A stretch of 64,000 nucleotides of DNA from CAIWHR01 sp963734085 (GCA_963734085.1 CAVTFT010000007.1:620001-684000); one strand, 5' to 3'; shown: positions 9,349-17,513, numbered from the stretch's first letter. Numbers and translations: made by a program. Notes: generated from the letters alone by a model not told the origin.

Positions 9349-9556
9349 GGGAAAAACGGCGATTTAACGTGCGATAATGAGCGACAGAGTAATAAATGAC
9401 CAAGAGTCAGTTGTCTCGCCGCAGCGTCACGACGACAACCGGCGGGGCCGCAGGGCGTCGAGCGCAGTGTGACCCAGGTTACCGACATGGGCGCCGCCGG
9501 CGTCCAGATTTCGGCTTTCGGGTCGGCCAGACATTTTCCCTACGCGAACGATCGCG
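9349..9556. other. Intergenic gap between pump and pcm-like gene
   Basis: These 208 bases contain a GATAAT element at 9373-9378 that could be a -10 box but has no convincing -35. I see no gene in it; short frames here have no coding signature. A local promoter for the pcm-rhodanese-tolC group is plausible but unproven. Confidence 0.4.
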
Positions 9557-10207
9557 ATGGACATCGAGCAAGCGCGTTTCAACATGGTCGAGCAGCAAAT
9601 TCGCACTTGGGACGTGCTGGATCAGGATGTCCTCGACTTGCTGTTCACCGTCCGGCGCGAGGAGTTCGTCCCCGCGGCGTACCGGACGCTGGCTTTTGCC
9701 GATCTCGAGATCCCGCTTCCCGGCGGTCAACGGATGTGGGCGCCCAAATTGGAGGCGCGCGTCGTGCAGGAGCTCAAGGTCAGGCCGCGCGAGAGCGTGC
9801 TCGAGATCGGCACGGGAAGCGGATACCTGACCGCGCTCCTCGCGAGCCAGGGCGCGCAGGTCGTGAGCGTCGAGATCGACCCGCAACTGTCGGCCGAAGC
9901 CAAGCCGAAGCTCGCACGTGCCGGGCGGAGCGGAGTCGAGCTCGCCGTCGGCGATGGCGCGCGGGGTTGGGGCACCGCGACCTACGATGCGATCGTGCTG
10001 ACGGGGTCGACGCCGGTCCTGCCGGACACCTTCGTCAAGCAGCTGAAGCCGGGCGGACGCGTCTTCGCGGTCGTCGGCGAAGCGCCGGCGATGACGGCAA
10101 GGCTCGTGCACTGGGTTGCACCGGGATCGTTCACGTCGCAGGATCTCTTCGAAACGGTGATCGATCCGCTCAAGAACGCCGCGACGCCGTCGCGCTTCGA
10201 ATTTTGA
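9557..10207 (+). CDS. pcm: Protein-L-isoaspartate O-methyltransferase family protein
   Basis: A 216-residue SAM-dependent methyltransferase of the PCMT family, which normally methylates damaged isoaspartyl residues for repair. SAM motif I is VLEIGTGSGY at residues 81-90. The N-terminal VEQQIRTWDVLD and RREEFVP are the family's substrate-side blocks, and GVELAVGDGARGW and GGRVFAVVG follow. The protein lacks the long N-terminal segment of some Pcm proteins and resembles the PCMT-like gene found beside tolC in many betaproteobacteria. The enzyme role is by family only. The stop overlaps the start of the rhodanese gene. Confidence 0.85.
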   Translation: MDIEQARFNMVEQQIRTWDVLDQDVLDLLFTVRREEFVPAAYRTLAFADLEIPLPGGQRMWAPKLEARVVQELKVRPRESVLEIGTGSGYLTALLASQGAQVVSVEIDPQLSAEAKPKLARAGRSGVELAVGDGARGWGTATYDAIVLTGSTPVLPDTFVKQLKPGGRVFAVVGEAPAMTARLVHWVAPGSFTSQDLFETVIDPLKNAATPSRFEF

Positions 10208-10530
10208 TTCCGCAACTCGGCCCCGCCGAGATTCTCAAATGGCGCGCGGACCCGCGACGGACGCCGCCGGTGCTGATCGATGTGCGCGAGCCGTGGGAGT
10301 TCGACTACTGCCGGATCGAAGGCTCGGTATCGATTCCGCTCGGGCAACTCGGGCAGCGGCTCGACGAAGTGCCGCACGACCGCCCGCTGGTGATCGTCTG
10401 CCACCACGGCCACCGCAGCTCCCACGCTGCGGCGATGCTGAAGCACGCCGGCTTTGTCCAGGTCCACAACCTGCGCGGTGGTGTCGAGGAATGGGCGGCC
10501 GAGGTCGAGCCGTCGATGAAGAGATACTGA
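10204..10530 (+). CDS. Single-domain rhodanese-like sulfurtransferase
   Basis: A 108-residue rhodanese domain. The active-site loop is VCHHGHRSS with the catalytic Cys at residue 66, and the domain also has LIDVREPWEFDYCRIEGSVSIP. The best start is the TTG at 10204, which overlaps the pcm stop and gives IPQLGPAEILKW; no ATG or GTG is available near the domain start. It lies between pcm and the tolC-type gene with a short gap, so it is probably co-transcribed. The sulfur acceptor is unknown; single-domain rhodaneses often act in sulfur or cyanide handling or protein persulfidation. Confidence 0.85.
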   Translation: MIPQLGPAEILKWRADPRRTPPVLIDVREPWEFDYCRIEGSVSIPLGQLGQRLDEVPHDRPLVIVCHHGHRSSHAAAMLKHAGFVQVHNLRGGVEEWAAEVEPSMKRY

Positions 10531-10567
10531 CGCGCCGCCCGCGCGAGACCCGACAACGGAAACAACG

Positions 10568-11911
10568 ATGAAACGACGTTTCAATGCCCTCGCCATGGCC
10601 GCCGCACTCGGTCTCGGCGCCACTGCCGGTCTGGCGCAAGGTGAGGATCTGCTGCAGATCTATCGCGAGGCGCAGCAGAACGATCCGACGATCGCCGCGG
10701 CGAAGGCCAACTGGCAGGCAAGCCAGGAAGCCGTGCCGCAGGCGCGTGCGGGATTGCTGCCCAATGCGTCGGCGTCGGGCGCCGCCTCCGAGAATCAGTA
10801 CGATGCGACGATCAAGACGGACCCGAAGACCAACATCTCGTCTCACTACGCGCAATACACGGCGATCGTGTCGGCCTCGCAGCCGCTGTACCGGCAACAG
10901 AACTGGATCGCCTACGACCAGGCGAAGCAGCAGGTCTCTCAGGCCGACAATCTCCTCACGATCGCGCAGCAGGACCTGATCCTGCGCGTCTCCCAGGCGT
11001 ATTTCGACGTGCTGCTCGCGCAATTCAACATCGAGCTCAACGACAGCCAGAAGGCCGCCGTCTCGGAGCAGCTCGCGCAGGCGAAGCGCAATTTCGAGGT
11101 CGGCGTCGCGACGATCACCGACACCAACGAGGCGCAGGCCAAGTACGACTCGATCGTCGCGCAGGAAATCGCCACCCGCAACGACTACGACAACAAGGTG
11201 ACGCTGCTTCGCGCCATCATTGGCCGCCCGCCCAAGGAGCTCAAGAAAGTGGGCATCGGCTTCGAGGCGAAGCTCCCCGAGCCGAACCAGATCGACTATT
11301 GGGTCGATCGCGCGCTCAAAGAGAACCAAAGCGTCCAGGTCGGCGAAAAGAATTTCGAGATCGCCAAGCTCGAGGTCGACCGCGCGAGGGCGGGTCACTA
11401 TCCGACCCTCGACCTGGTTGGGAGCGTCAACTGGGCGAATTATGGTGGCGGCGCGATCAATTTGGGCGTCGCCAACTACTCGACGATCGCCTCGATCGGC
11501 GTCCAGCTCGCGGTCCCGATCTACCAGGGCGGCTTCGTCGACTCCAAAGTGCGGCAGGCGATCGCACAGCAGGAGAAGGCGCGGCAGGACCTGGAGACCG
11601 CGCGACGCACGGCGCTCTACCTCGCGCAGACGGGATTCACCGGCGTCACCAGCGCTGCGGCTTTGATCAAGGCCATCGACCAGGCCGTCGCGTCCGCGGA
11701 GGTCGCGCTGCAGTCGAACAAGCTCGGTCAGGAAGTCGGCATCCGCACCAACCTCGACGTGCTGAACGTCCAGCAGAACGTGTTCTCCACGCGACGCGAC
11801 CTCGCGCAGGCGTATTTCAACTATCTGATTGGCGTATTGAGGCTGAAGGCGGCGGTCGGCACGCTGAGCGACCAGGACGTCGAGGACATCAACCGCCAGC
11901 TCCGCGGCTGA
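10568..11911 (+). CDS. tolC: TolC-family outer membrane efflux channel
   Basis: A 447-residue outer membrane protein. The signal peptide is MKRRFNALAMAAALGLGATAGLA. Two homologous halves of long alpha-helical barrel follow, seen as repeated Ala/Gln/Glu-rich heptads (YREAQQNDPTIAAAKANW, and RQAIAQQEKARQDLETARR in the second half). The motif ANYSTIASIGVQLAVPIYQGG is typical of TolC strands. It would complete a tripartite exporter with the adaptor and pump upstream, and could also serve type I secretion. Its 3' end overlaps the convergent waaA by 23 bases. Confidence 0.92.
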   Translation: MKRRFNALAMAAALGLGATAGLAQGEDLLQIYREAQQNDPTIAAAKANWQASQEAVPQARAGLLPNASASGAASENQYDATIKTDPKTNISSHYAQYTAIVSASQPLYRQQNWIAYDQAKQQVSQADNLLTIAQQDLILRVSQAYFDVLLAQFNIELNDSQKAAVSEQLAQAKRNFEVGVATITDTNEAQAKYDSIVAQEIATRNDYDNKVTLLRAIIGRPPKELKKVGIGFEAKLPEPNQIDYWVDRALKENQSVQVGEKNFEIAKLEVDRARAGHYPTLDLVGSVNWANYGGGAINLGVANYSTIASIGVQLAVPIYQGGFVDSKVRQAIAQQEKARQDLETARRTALYLAQTGFTGVTSAAALIKAIDQAVASAEVALQSNKLGQEVGIRTNLDVLNVQQNVFSTRRDLAQAYFNYLIGVLRLKAAVGTLSDQDVEDINRQLRG

Positions 11912-13208
11912 CAGGCGGCGCACGCGCTGGTGCGGCTTCATCCCGCATGAGGGGCGCGAGCTGCGGCGCGAGCCACGCCCACAGGCGATCGCCGGCGCCG
12001 GCGTGCGCGGCATGGAAGGCCAGCGCGGCGTCGCGCATCGCCTCGCGTCGCGGTCGATCGCCGAAGAGCGCGCCGACTTCGGCGACGAGTTGCGCCGCGT
12101 CTGCGACCTCCGCCGCGGCGCCCGCCGCACGCGACTTTTGCGCCGCCTCCGCGAAATTGAACATGTGCGGCCCGAAGAGCGTCGGCCGTCCCACGGCAAT
12201 CGGCTCGATCAGGTTCTGGCCGCCCTGCGGCAGCAGGCTTCCGCCGACGAACGCCACGTCGGCCGCCGCGTAAAAGCCGAGGAGCTCGCCCATCGAGTCG
12301 CCGAGCACGACGCCAACGTCCGCGGGCACCGGCACGTTGTCGCTGCGCCGGACGAACGCGACGCCGCGCTGGCGCAGCAACTGCGCAACGACATCGAACC
12401 GCTGCGGGTGCCGCGGCACGATGACCGTCAATGCGCCGGACGGCAGGGGGCGAGCTACGAGCGCGTCGATGATCAGTGCTTCCTCGCCGTCGCGCGTTGA
12501 CCCAGCGACCCACACGGCGCGGGTGTCCCCGAAAAGCGCTTTCAGCTCGCGTCCCAGGATCAGCGCCGATTCGGGAACGCCGACGTCGAACTTGAGATTG
12601 CCGGTGACAATCGGCGCCGGCGCGCCGAGTTGCCGGAGTCTCAAGGCGTCGGCTTCCGACTGTGCCGCAACACCTGCGAGTGCGGCGAGCAGCGGTCGCG
12701 TGAGCGTGGGAACGCGTGCATAACCCGCCGCCGAGCGTTCCGACATCCGCGCGTTGACGAGATAGACCGGCACGCTTGTGCGCGCCGCCGCCGCAAACAG
12801 GTTCGGCCACAACTCGGTCTCCATGACGAGGCCGGCGCGCGGTTTAAAGTGCGCGAGGAACGCCTGCACCGCGAACGGGACGTCATAGGGGAGCCACGCC
12901 TGCACGACGCGCTTGCCGGCAAGCGCTTGTCCCGCAGCGTGGCCGGTTGCCGTCATGTGCGTGAGAAGCACCGTGGCGTCCGGGAAGGCGCGCAATGCCC
13001 GCTCGATGAGCGGCGCCGCGGCACGCGTTTCGCCGAGCGAGACTGCATGCACCCAGAGCACCGGACCGCGCGGTGCGTCGCCGTGATATCTGCCGTAGCG
13101 CTCGCCGATGCGTTCGCGGTAACCCGGCTCGCGCCGGCCGCGCCACCACAGTCGCAGCGGCAGCAGCGGCAGTGCGAGATACCAGAAAAGCGTGTAGAGC
13201 GCGCGAAT
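11889..13208 (-). CDS. waaA: 3-deoxy-D-manno-octulosonic acid (Kdo) transferase
   Basis: A 439-residue inner-membrane GT30 glycosyltransferase that moves Kdo from CMP-Kdo to lipid IVA. The N-terminal part RALYTLFWYLALPLLP is the membrane anchor and RREPGYRERIGERYGRY is the family block. HAVSLGE places the catalytic Glu at residue 60 if translation begins at the ATT at 13208. That ATT has GGAGG six bases upstream, right after the waaC stop. No ATG, GTG or TTG exists in frame between the waaC stop and a GTG at 13061, and that GTG would remove the anchor and 49 residues. A non-standard AUU start is therefore the best reading. The donor-binding C-terminal domain (EPIAVGRPTLFGPH) is intact. Confidence 0.92.
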   Translation of the reverse strand: MRALYTLFWYLALPLLPLRLWWRGRREPGYRERIGERYGRYHGDAPRGPVLWVHAVSLGETRAAAPLIERALRAFPDATVLLTHMTATGHAAGQALAGKRVVQAWLPYDVPFAVQAFLAHFKPRAGLVMETELWPNLFAAAARTSVPVYLVNARMSERSAAGYARVPTLTRPLLAALAGVAAQSEADALRLRQLGAPAPIVTGNLKFDVGVPESALILGRELKALFGDTRAVWVAGSTRDGEEALIIDALVARPLPSGALTVIVPRHPQRFDVVAQLLRQRGVAFVRRSDNVPVPADVGVVLGDSMGELLGFYAAADVAFVGGSLLPQGGQNLIEPIAVGRPTLFGPHMFNFAEAAQKSRAAGAAAEVADAAQLVAEVGALFGDRPRREAMRDAALAFHAAHAGAGDRLWAWLAPQLAPLMRDEAAPARAPPVSRGAGG

Positions 13209-13220
13209 CGGATTCCTCCG

Positions 13221-14198
13221 TCAACCCTTCGGCTTCTCGCGCATCAGTGCACCGGCAGCGGCGTCGACTTCCGCCACACTCGGCACGCACTCGATGCCGC
13301 CCAGATCACGTGCCCGCGCGCTGGCGCGCTCGACGCCCGCGAGCCTCGCGTCCGTCGCAACGAAGAGCGAAACCGTGGGCGTGCCCAGTGCCGCGGCGAG
13401 GTGCACGAGTCCCGTATCGACGCCAACGACAACCTCGGCGCGGGCGAGAAGCCCCGCGAGGGCAGGCAGGTTCTGATGGGCCGGTACGACGGCCGACGCG
13501 GTGCCGGCCGCGAGGCGTTCGCTGCGCACGCGCTCCGCCCTGCTGCCCCAGGGCAGCAGAATCACGAAGCCGGCACCCGCCAACATGCCGATCAGCGCGC
13601 GCCAGTTCGCTTCCGGCCACAGCTTGTCGGCGCGGCTAGTGGCGTGAAGGAACACCACATACGGGCGGTCCGGGACCGCGTCGTCCGCCGGGAGCGGCGT
13701 GACAAGACCGAAACGCGGCGGTCCGCGCACGTCGTAGCCGAGCGCCGCCGCGGCCAGCTGCCGGCAGCGGTCGATCAGATGCTGATCCGGGTCGATCCGA
13801 TGATGGACGTCGTGCGCGAGCGTGGCGATGGGCTCGCGGATGCTCGCGCGATCCGGGCCGTGGCGGCGCCCGCGGGCGAGGCGCGCGATTGCCGCGCCCT
13901 TCAATTGTTCCTGCAGGTCGAGCACCGCAACGTACGCGTCGTTCCGCACATCGCGCCGGAACGCCGCGATCTCGCGCCACGTACGGACCGAGAACGCACG
14001 CTGCCGCCAGCGCCGCAGCGCTACCGGAATCACTCGCCGCACCCCTGGGTGGAGGGCCACGAGCGGAGCAAACGCATCTTCGGCGACCCAGTCGACGGCG
14101 AGCTCGGGGCGGTGCTCGCGAACATCGGCGACGAGCGAGAGCGCATGGACGATGTCGCCGAGCGACGAGGGGCGAACGACGAGGACCGCGTCAGTCAT
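13221..14198 (-). CDS. waaC: LPS heptosyltransferase I
   Basis: A 325-residue GT9 enzyme that adds the first L-glycero-D-manno-heptose to Kdo of the inner core. The N-terminus VVRPSSLGDIVHALSLV is the hallmark of WaaC/WaaF. The C-terminal nucleotide-sugar half contains VVGVDTGLVHLAAALGTPTVSLF. The waaC stop is followed 12 bases later by the waaA start, in the same reading frame. Its neighbours waaA and the KdtX-like gene support heptosyltransferase I, although WaaF is a relative that sequence alone does not fully exclude. Confidence 0.9.
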   Translation of the reverse strand: MTDAVLVVRPSSLGDIVHALSLVADVREHRPELAVDWVAEDAFAPLVALHPGVRRVIPVALRRWRQRAFSVRTWREIAAFRRDVRNDAYVAVLDLQEQLKGAAIARLARGRRHGPDRASIREPIATLAHDVHHRIDPDQHLIDRCRQLAAAALGYDVRGPPRFGLVTPLPADDAVPDRPYVVFLHATSRADKLWPEANWRALIGMLAGAGFVILLPWGSRAERVRSERLAAGTASAVVPAHQNLPALAGLLARAEVVVGVDTGLVHLAAALGTPTVSLFVATDARLAGVERASARARDLGGIECVPSVAEVDAAAGALMREKPKG

Positions 14199-14518
14199 GG
14201 CTGTGCCCCCACGCTTGCGGCCTCATTGGCCAATTCGGCCACTGCGCTGTCCCCCGAGGGACGTTTGCGCGAGCAGGGCGAAGCCAAGGCGCAAAGGGCG
14301 CGTCTGCGAGCGCGGGCGGCGGCCGACCCCGCAATGCAACGTATCGCGACGTCGTCGCGGAGGCCGCAGCAATTCGCGCCTTGGGGTTGCCCAGCGGCGC
14401 TCATGGCAGGCGCACGATCCTCGCCAGCGTGGAGCGCAACTCGTCGTTCCGTGAAACCCCGTAGAATGCGCGCAATCCATTGCTGCGCGGAACCATCGGC
14501 TCCGCAGTCGCGAGAAGC
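14199..14518. other. Divergent intergenic region waaC / glycosyltransferase
   Basis: In these 320 bases I see no convincing gene. They hold an inverted repeat TTTGCGC (14264-14270) / GCGCAAA (14289-14295) and, near the right edge, a TAGAATGC -10-like element for the glycosyltransferase. Open frames cross it on both strands but lack a start signal and family resemblance. Promoters for both flanking operons must lie here. Confidence 0.4.
14462..14467 (+). promoter_or_regulatory. -10 element before the glycosyltransferase
   Basis: TAGAAT followed by GC lies 52 bases before the chosen ATG at 14519. Similar TANAATGC boxes precede hemB, aroK and argS in this window. No good -35 hexamer is seen. 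Confidence 0.45.
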
Positions 14519-15283
14519 ATGTCCGGGCCGCTCCCCTTGAGTCTTTGTGTGATCACGCGCGATGCCGCCGAATTGCTCGCGGACTGCCTCGCGTCGGCAA
14601 CGTTTGCCGGCGAGATCGTCGTCGTCGATTCGGGCAGCCGCGATGATACCGTGGAAATCGCCCGCCGCTGCGGCGCGCGCGTCGTCCTTCATCCGTGGTC
14701 GGGATTCGGAGCGCAGAAGAATTTCGCCGTCGGGGAGGCCAGCCACGACTGGGTGCTCTGCCTCGATGCCGACGAGCGCGTCACCCCCGCGCTCGCGACT
14801 TCGATCCGCGTCGCGATGGACAAGCCCGACGCGGCGGCCTATGCGATGGCGCGGCGCAATCGTTTCCTCGGCCGCTGGCTCGCGCACGGCGAAGGCTACC
14901 CGGACTGGAACGTGCGCCTGTTCGATCGCCGCCGCGCACGCTGGTCGGATGACCCGGTGCACGAGCACGTCGTCGCCGACGGACCGGTGGTGCGACTCGC
15001 GGGCGACCTGCTGCACGCTTCGGCCGAATCGATCGACGCCTACATGGCGAAGCAGAACCGCTACACGACGCTGCAGGCCGAGGCGATGCACGCCCGCGGC
15101 GAACGCGCGAGCGTGGCGCGACTCGTCGTCTCGCCGCTCGCGCGATTCTTCCGCTTCTACGTCGTGAAGCTCGGCTTCCTGGACGGCGTCGCGGGGTTCG
15201 TGCACATTGCGATCGGGTGCCACAACAGCTTCATGAAGTACGCGAAGCTTCGCGCACTGGAGACCGTGGAGGCGAAGCGATGA
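14519..15283 (+). CDS. LPS core glycosyltransferase, GT2 family (KdtX/WaaE-like)
   Basis: A 254-residue cytoplasmic-face glycosyltransferase. The N-terminal GT-A fold has LSLCVITRDAAELLADCL, IVVVDSGSRDDTVEIA and the metal/nucleotide DAD at 83-85. The phrase GFGAQKNFAVGEASHDWVL is highly characteristic of KdtX/WaaE enzymes that add a hexose to inner-core heptose. The ATG at 14519 starts exactly before the conserved core; an upstream frame extension lacks a good start. It overlaps the next gene (ATGA) and faces waaC-waaA, supporting a core-LPS role. The sugar it transfers is not determined. Confidence 0.85.
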   Translation: MSGPLPLSLCVITRDAAELLADCLASATFAGEIVVVDSGSRDDTVEIARRCGARVVLHPWSGFGAQKNFAVGEASHDWVLCLDADERVTPALATSIRVAMDKPDAAAYAMARRNRFLGRWLAHGEGYPDWNVRLFDRRRARWSDDPVHEHVVADGPVVRLAGDLLHASAESIDAYMAKQNRYTTLQAEAMHARGERASVARLVVSPLARFFRFYVVKLGFLDGVAGFVHIAIGCHNSFMKYAKLRALETVEAKR

Positions 15284-16287
15284 GCCCCGCCGCGAGTGCA
15301 CAGGGGCACGTCGTCGTCACCGGTGCGGCGGGATTCATCGGCATGCACGTCGTTGAGCGGCTCCTTGCTAGTGGATATGCGGTAACGGGCGCCGACAACC
15401 TCGACCCGTATTACGATGTCACGCTGAAGGAAGCGCGGTTGCAACGGCTCGCCGCACTCCGGGAATTCCGGTTCGAGCGCGTGGACCTCGCGGACGGACG
15501 GGCTGCGGCGCGGCTGTTTCGCGACGGCGGCTTCACACACGCCATCCATCTCGCCGCGCAGCCCGGCGTTCGCTATTCGCTCGTCAATCCCGAAGCGTAT
15601 CTCACGAACAACCTCACAGCGTTCGGCCATGTCATCGAAGCGTGCCGGCACGCACGTGTCCGGCACCTCGTCTACGCGTCGAGCTCCAGCGTCTACGGCG
15701 CCAACCACACGCTGCCATTCTCCGAAGACCAGAACGTCGACCATCCAGTGAGCCTGTACGCGGCGACGAAAAAAGCGAACGAGCTGATGGCGCACAGCTA
15801 CAGCCATCTCTTCGCGCTGCCGGCAACGGGACTGCGCTTTTTCACGGTATACGGGCCATGGGGCCGGCCCGACATGGCGCCGATGCTGTTCACGAAGGCA
15901 ATCCTCGCCGGAGAGCCCATTCGTGTCTTCAACGAGGGACGGATGCGGCGCGATTTCACTTACGTCGACGACATCGCCGAGGGCGTGATACGGGTGCTTG
16001 CGCGTCCGCCGGCAGCCGACGGCGACGGCGCGCCACATGCGATCTACAACATCGGCAATCACGAGGCGGTCGCGCTCGAAACGTTCATCGCCACGCTTGA
16101 ACGCCTACTCGGACGCCAGGCGATCAAGGAGTACGCGCCGATGCAGCCCGGCGATGTTCCGGCGACCTACGCGTCGATCGACCGGCTGGCCGCAGTGACC
16201 GGATTCTCGCCGTCGACGCCGTTGGCCGAGGGCCTCGCACGCTTCGTCGCGTGGTATCGCGATTACTATCACGCGAAGGCGGTCTGA
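15280..16287 (+). CDS. NAD-dependent epimerase, probable UDP-glucuronate 4-epimerase
   Basis: A 335-residue extended short-chain dehydrogenase. The NAD motif TGAAGFIG is at 14-21 and the catalytic YxxxK is Tyr160/Lys164 in SLYAATKKANELM. The stretches DNLDPYYDVTLKEARL, VYGANHTLPFSEDQNVDHP and RFFTVYGPWGRPDMAPMLF are typical of UDP-glucuronate epimerases that make UDP-galacturonate for capsule or LPS. Translation is coupled to the glycosyltransferase by an ATGA overlap. A related UDP-sugar epimerase specificity remains possible. Confidence 0.85.
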   Translation: MSPAASAQGHVVVTGAAGFIGMHVVERLLASGYAVTGADNLDPYYDVTLKEARLQRLAALREFRFERVDLADGRAAARLFRDGGFTHAIHLAAQPGVRYSLVNPEAYLTNNLTAFGHVIEACRHARVRHLVYASSSSVYGANHTLPFSEDQNVDHPVSLYAATKKANELMAHSYSHLFALPATGLRFFTVYGPWGRPDMAPMLFTKAILAGEPIRVFNEGRMRRDFTYVDDIAEGVIRVLARPPAADGDGAPHAIYNIGNHEAVALETFIATLERLLGRQAIKEYAPMQPGDVPATYASIDRLAAVTGFSPSTPLAEGLARFVAWYRDYYHAKAV

Positions 16288-16306
16288 TCCGAGGGGCCGC
16301 GAATGA

Positions 16307-16312
16307 TAAAAT
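16307..16312 (+). promoter_or_regulatory. -10 element just before the rmlB leader ORF
   Basis: TAAAAT in the context GATAAAATTCG. The first ATG begins eight bases after it, so a transcript starting at the usual distance would be leaderless or nearly so for the short leader ORF. The -35 region (CTGATC at 17 bases) is poor. Confidence 0.45.
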
Positions 16313-16319
16313 TCGACCG

Positions 16320-16412
16320 ATGATCCTCGTCACCGGTGGCGCCCGTTTTGGCTCCGCCATCACGTGCTTCGCCCATGAGCCTGCACTGAAACCGGCCCCG
16401 GAGAAAACATGA
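16320..16412 (+). CDS. 30-residue leader ORF resembling the RmlB N-terminus
   Basis: A short frame starting MILVTGGARFG, whose first eight residues equal those of RmlB downstream. Five of the eight matching codons differ only at the third base. The rest (SAITCFAHEPALKPAPEKT) has no resemblance to an epimerase. Its TGA overlaps the rmlB ATG (ATGA), a translational-coupling arrangement, and its codons 24-28 form the left arm of an inverted repeat that loops out the rmlB start. It may be a regulatory leader peptide, or a relic of the start of a lost dehydratase gene. Whether it is translated is unknown. Confidence 0.45.
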   Translation: MILVTGGARFGSAITCFAHEPALKPAPEKT

Positions 16413-16437
16413 TCCTTGTGACTGGCGGGGCCGGTTT
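16389..16437 (+). promoter_or_regulatory. 12-bp inverted repeat enclosing the rmlB start codon
   Basis: AAACCGGCCCCG (16389-16400) and CGGGGCCGGTTT (16426-16437) are perfectly complementary with a 25-base loop. The loop holds the purine-rich GAGAAAA, the rmlB ATG and its first codons. In mRNA this hairpin would restrict access to the rmlB initiation site unless a ribosome translating the leader ORF opens it. Confidence 0.65.
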
Positions 16438-17497
16438 TATCGGCGCCAATTTCGTCCTCGACTGGCTCGCGTCGACCGACGAGCCCGTCGTCAATCTCGA
16501 CAAGCTCACCTACGCGGGCAACCTCGGAAATCTCGAGTCGCTCAAGGGCGACCGCCGACACGTGTTCGTGCGCGGTGACATCGGCGAGCGCGCGCAGGTC
16601 GACGCGCTGCTGCGTGAACATCGCCCGCGCGCCATCATCAACTTCGCGGCGGAAAGCCACGTCGATCGTTCGATCCACGGTCCGGCCGATTTCGTCACGA
16701 CCAATATCATCGGCACGTTCACGTTGCTCGAAACGACTCGTGCCTGGTGGGCGAGCCAGCCCGACCCGTTGCGCGCGGCGTTCCGCTTCCTGCATGTGTC
16801 GACCGACGAAGTCTACGGCTCGCTCGGCTCCGCCGATCCACCTTTTTCCGAGACGACGCCCTACGCCCCGAACAGTCCTTATTCCGCATCCAAGGCCGCG
16901 GCAGACCACTTCGTCCGTGCATGGCAGCACACTTATGGCCTGCCGGTGCTGACGACGAATTGCTCGAACAATTATGGGCCGCGCCAGTTCCCGGAAAAGC
17001 TGATTCCGCTGATGATCGTCAACGCGCTCGCGGGCAAGCCGCTGCCAGTCTACGGTGACGGGAAGAACGTCCGCGACTGGCTGTTCGTCGCCGACCACTG
17101 CGCGGCGATCCGGACGGTGCTCGCGGCAGGAAGGACGGGCGAGACGTACAACATCGGCGGCAACGCCGAGAAGACGAATCTCGACGTCGTCGCGACGGTT
17201 TGCCGCATTCTCGCCGAACAGAAGCCCGGCCGCGACTACGCGGCGCTCGTGACCCTGGTCAAAGACCGTCCCGGCCACGATCGCCGCTACGCGATCGACG
17301 CCACGAAGATCCGGCGCGAGCTCGGCTGGACGCCGCAGGCGACGTTCGAATCGGGCCTCGAGCGCACCGTGCGGTGGTATCTCGACAACGGAGCGTGGCT
17401 CGCGGGCGTCACGAGCCGCGACTATCGGAAGTGGATTTCGCTCAACTACGACGGCCCGGAGGCCGCCTTGGCGCGCAGCACGAAGGCAGTCCAATGA
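16409..17497 (+). CDS. rmlB: dTDP-glucose 4,6-dehydratase
   Basis: A 362-residue NAD-dependent enzyme, step 2 of dTDP-L-rhamnose synthesis (dTDP-glucose to 4-keto-6-deoxyglucose). MILVTGGAGFIGANFVLDWL is the Rossmann start. STDEVYGSL supplies the Thr/Asp/Glu active-site residues and YSASK gives Tyr158/Lys162. TTNCSNNYGPRQFPEKLIPL and VKDRPGHDRRYAIDATKI are diagnostic of RmlB. The start overlaps the leader ORF and lies within a hairpin loop. It begins the rmlBACD run. Confidence 0.96.
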   Translation: MILVTGGAGFIGANFVLDWLASTDEPVVNLDKLTYAGNLGNLESLKGDRRHVFVRGDIGERAQVDALLREHRPRAIINFAAESHVDRSIHGPADFVTTNIIGTFTLLETTRAWWASQPDPLRAAFRFLHVSTDEVYGSLGSADPPFSETTPYAPNSPYSASKAAADHFVRAWQHTYGLPVLTTNCSNNYGPRQFPEKLIPLMIVNALAGKPLPVYGDGKNVRDWLFVADHCAAIRTVLAAGRTGETYNIGGNAEKTNLDVVATVCRILAEQKPGRDYAALVTLVKDRPGHDRRYAIDATKIRRELGWTPQATFESGLERTVRWYLDNGAWLAGVTSRDYRKWISLNYDGPEAALARSTKAVQ

Positions 17498-17513
17498 GCG
17501 CAAAGCCGACGCG

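Noticed and set aside
9396..9830. Possible small gene between the RND pump and pcm
   Set aside because: It is out of frame with pcm, overlaps it for most of its length, and has no recognisable family or ribosome-binding site.
11889..13061. waaA starting at the GTG at 13061
   Set aside because: It would remove the membrane anchor and the conserved N-terminal block, while a strong ribosome-binding site stands before the ATT at 13208.
13889..14464. Plus-strand frame crossing the waaC / glycosyltransferase gap
   Set aside because: Half of it is antisense to waaC, and the remainder shows no start signal or family motif. It could be a repeat, but that cannot be judged from one copy.
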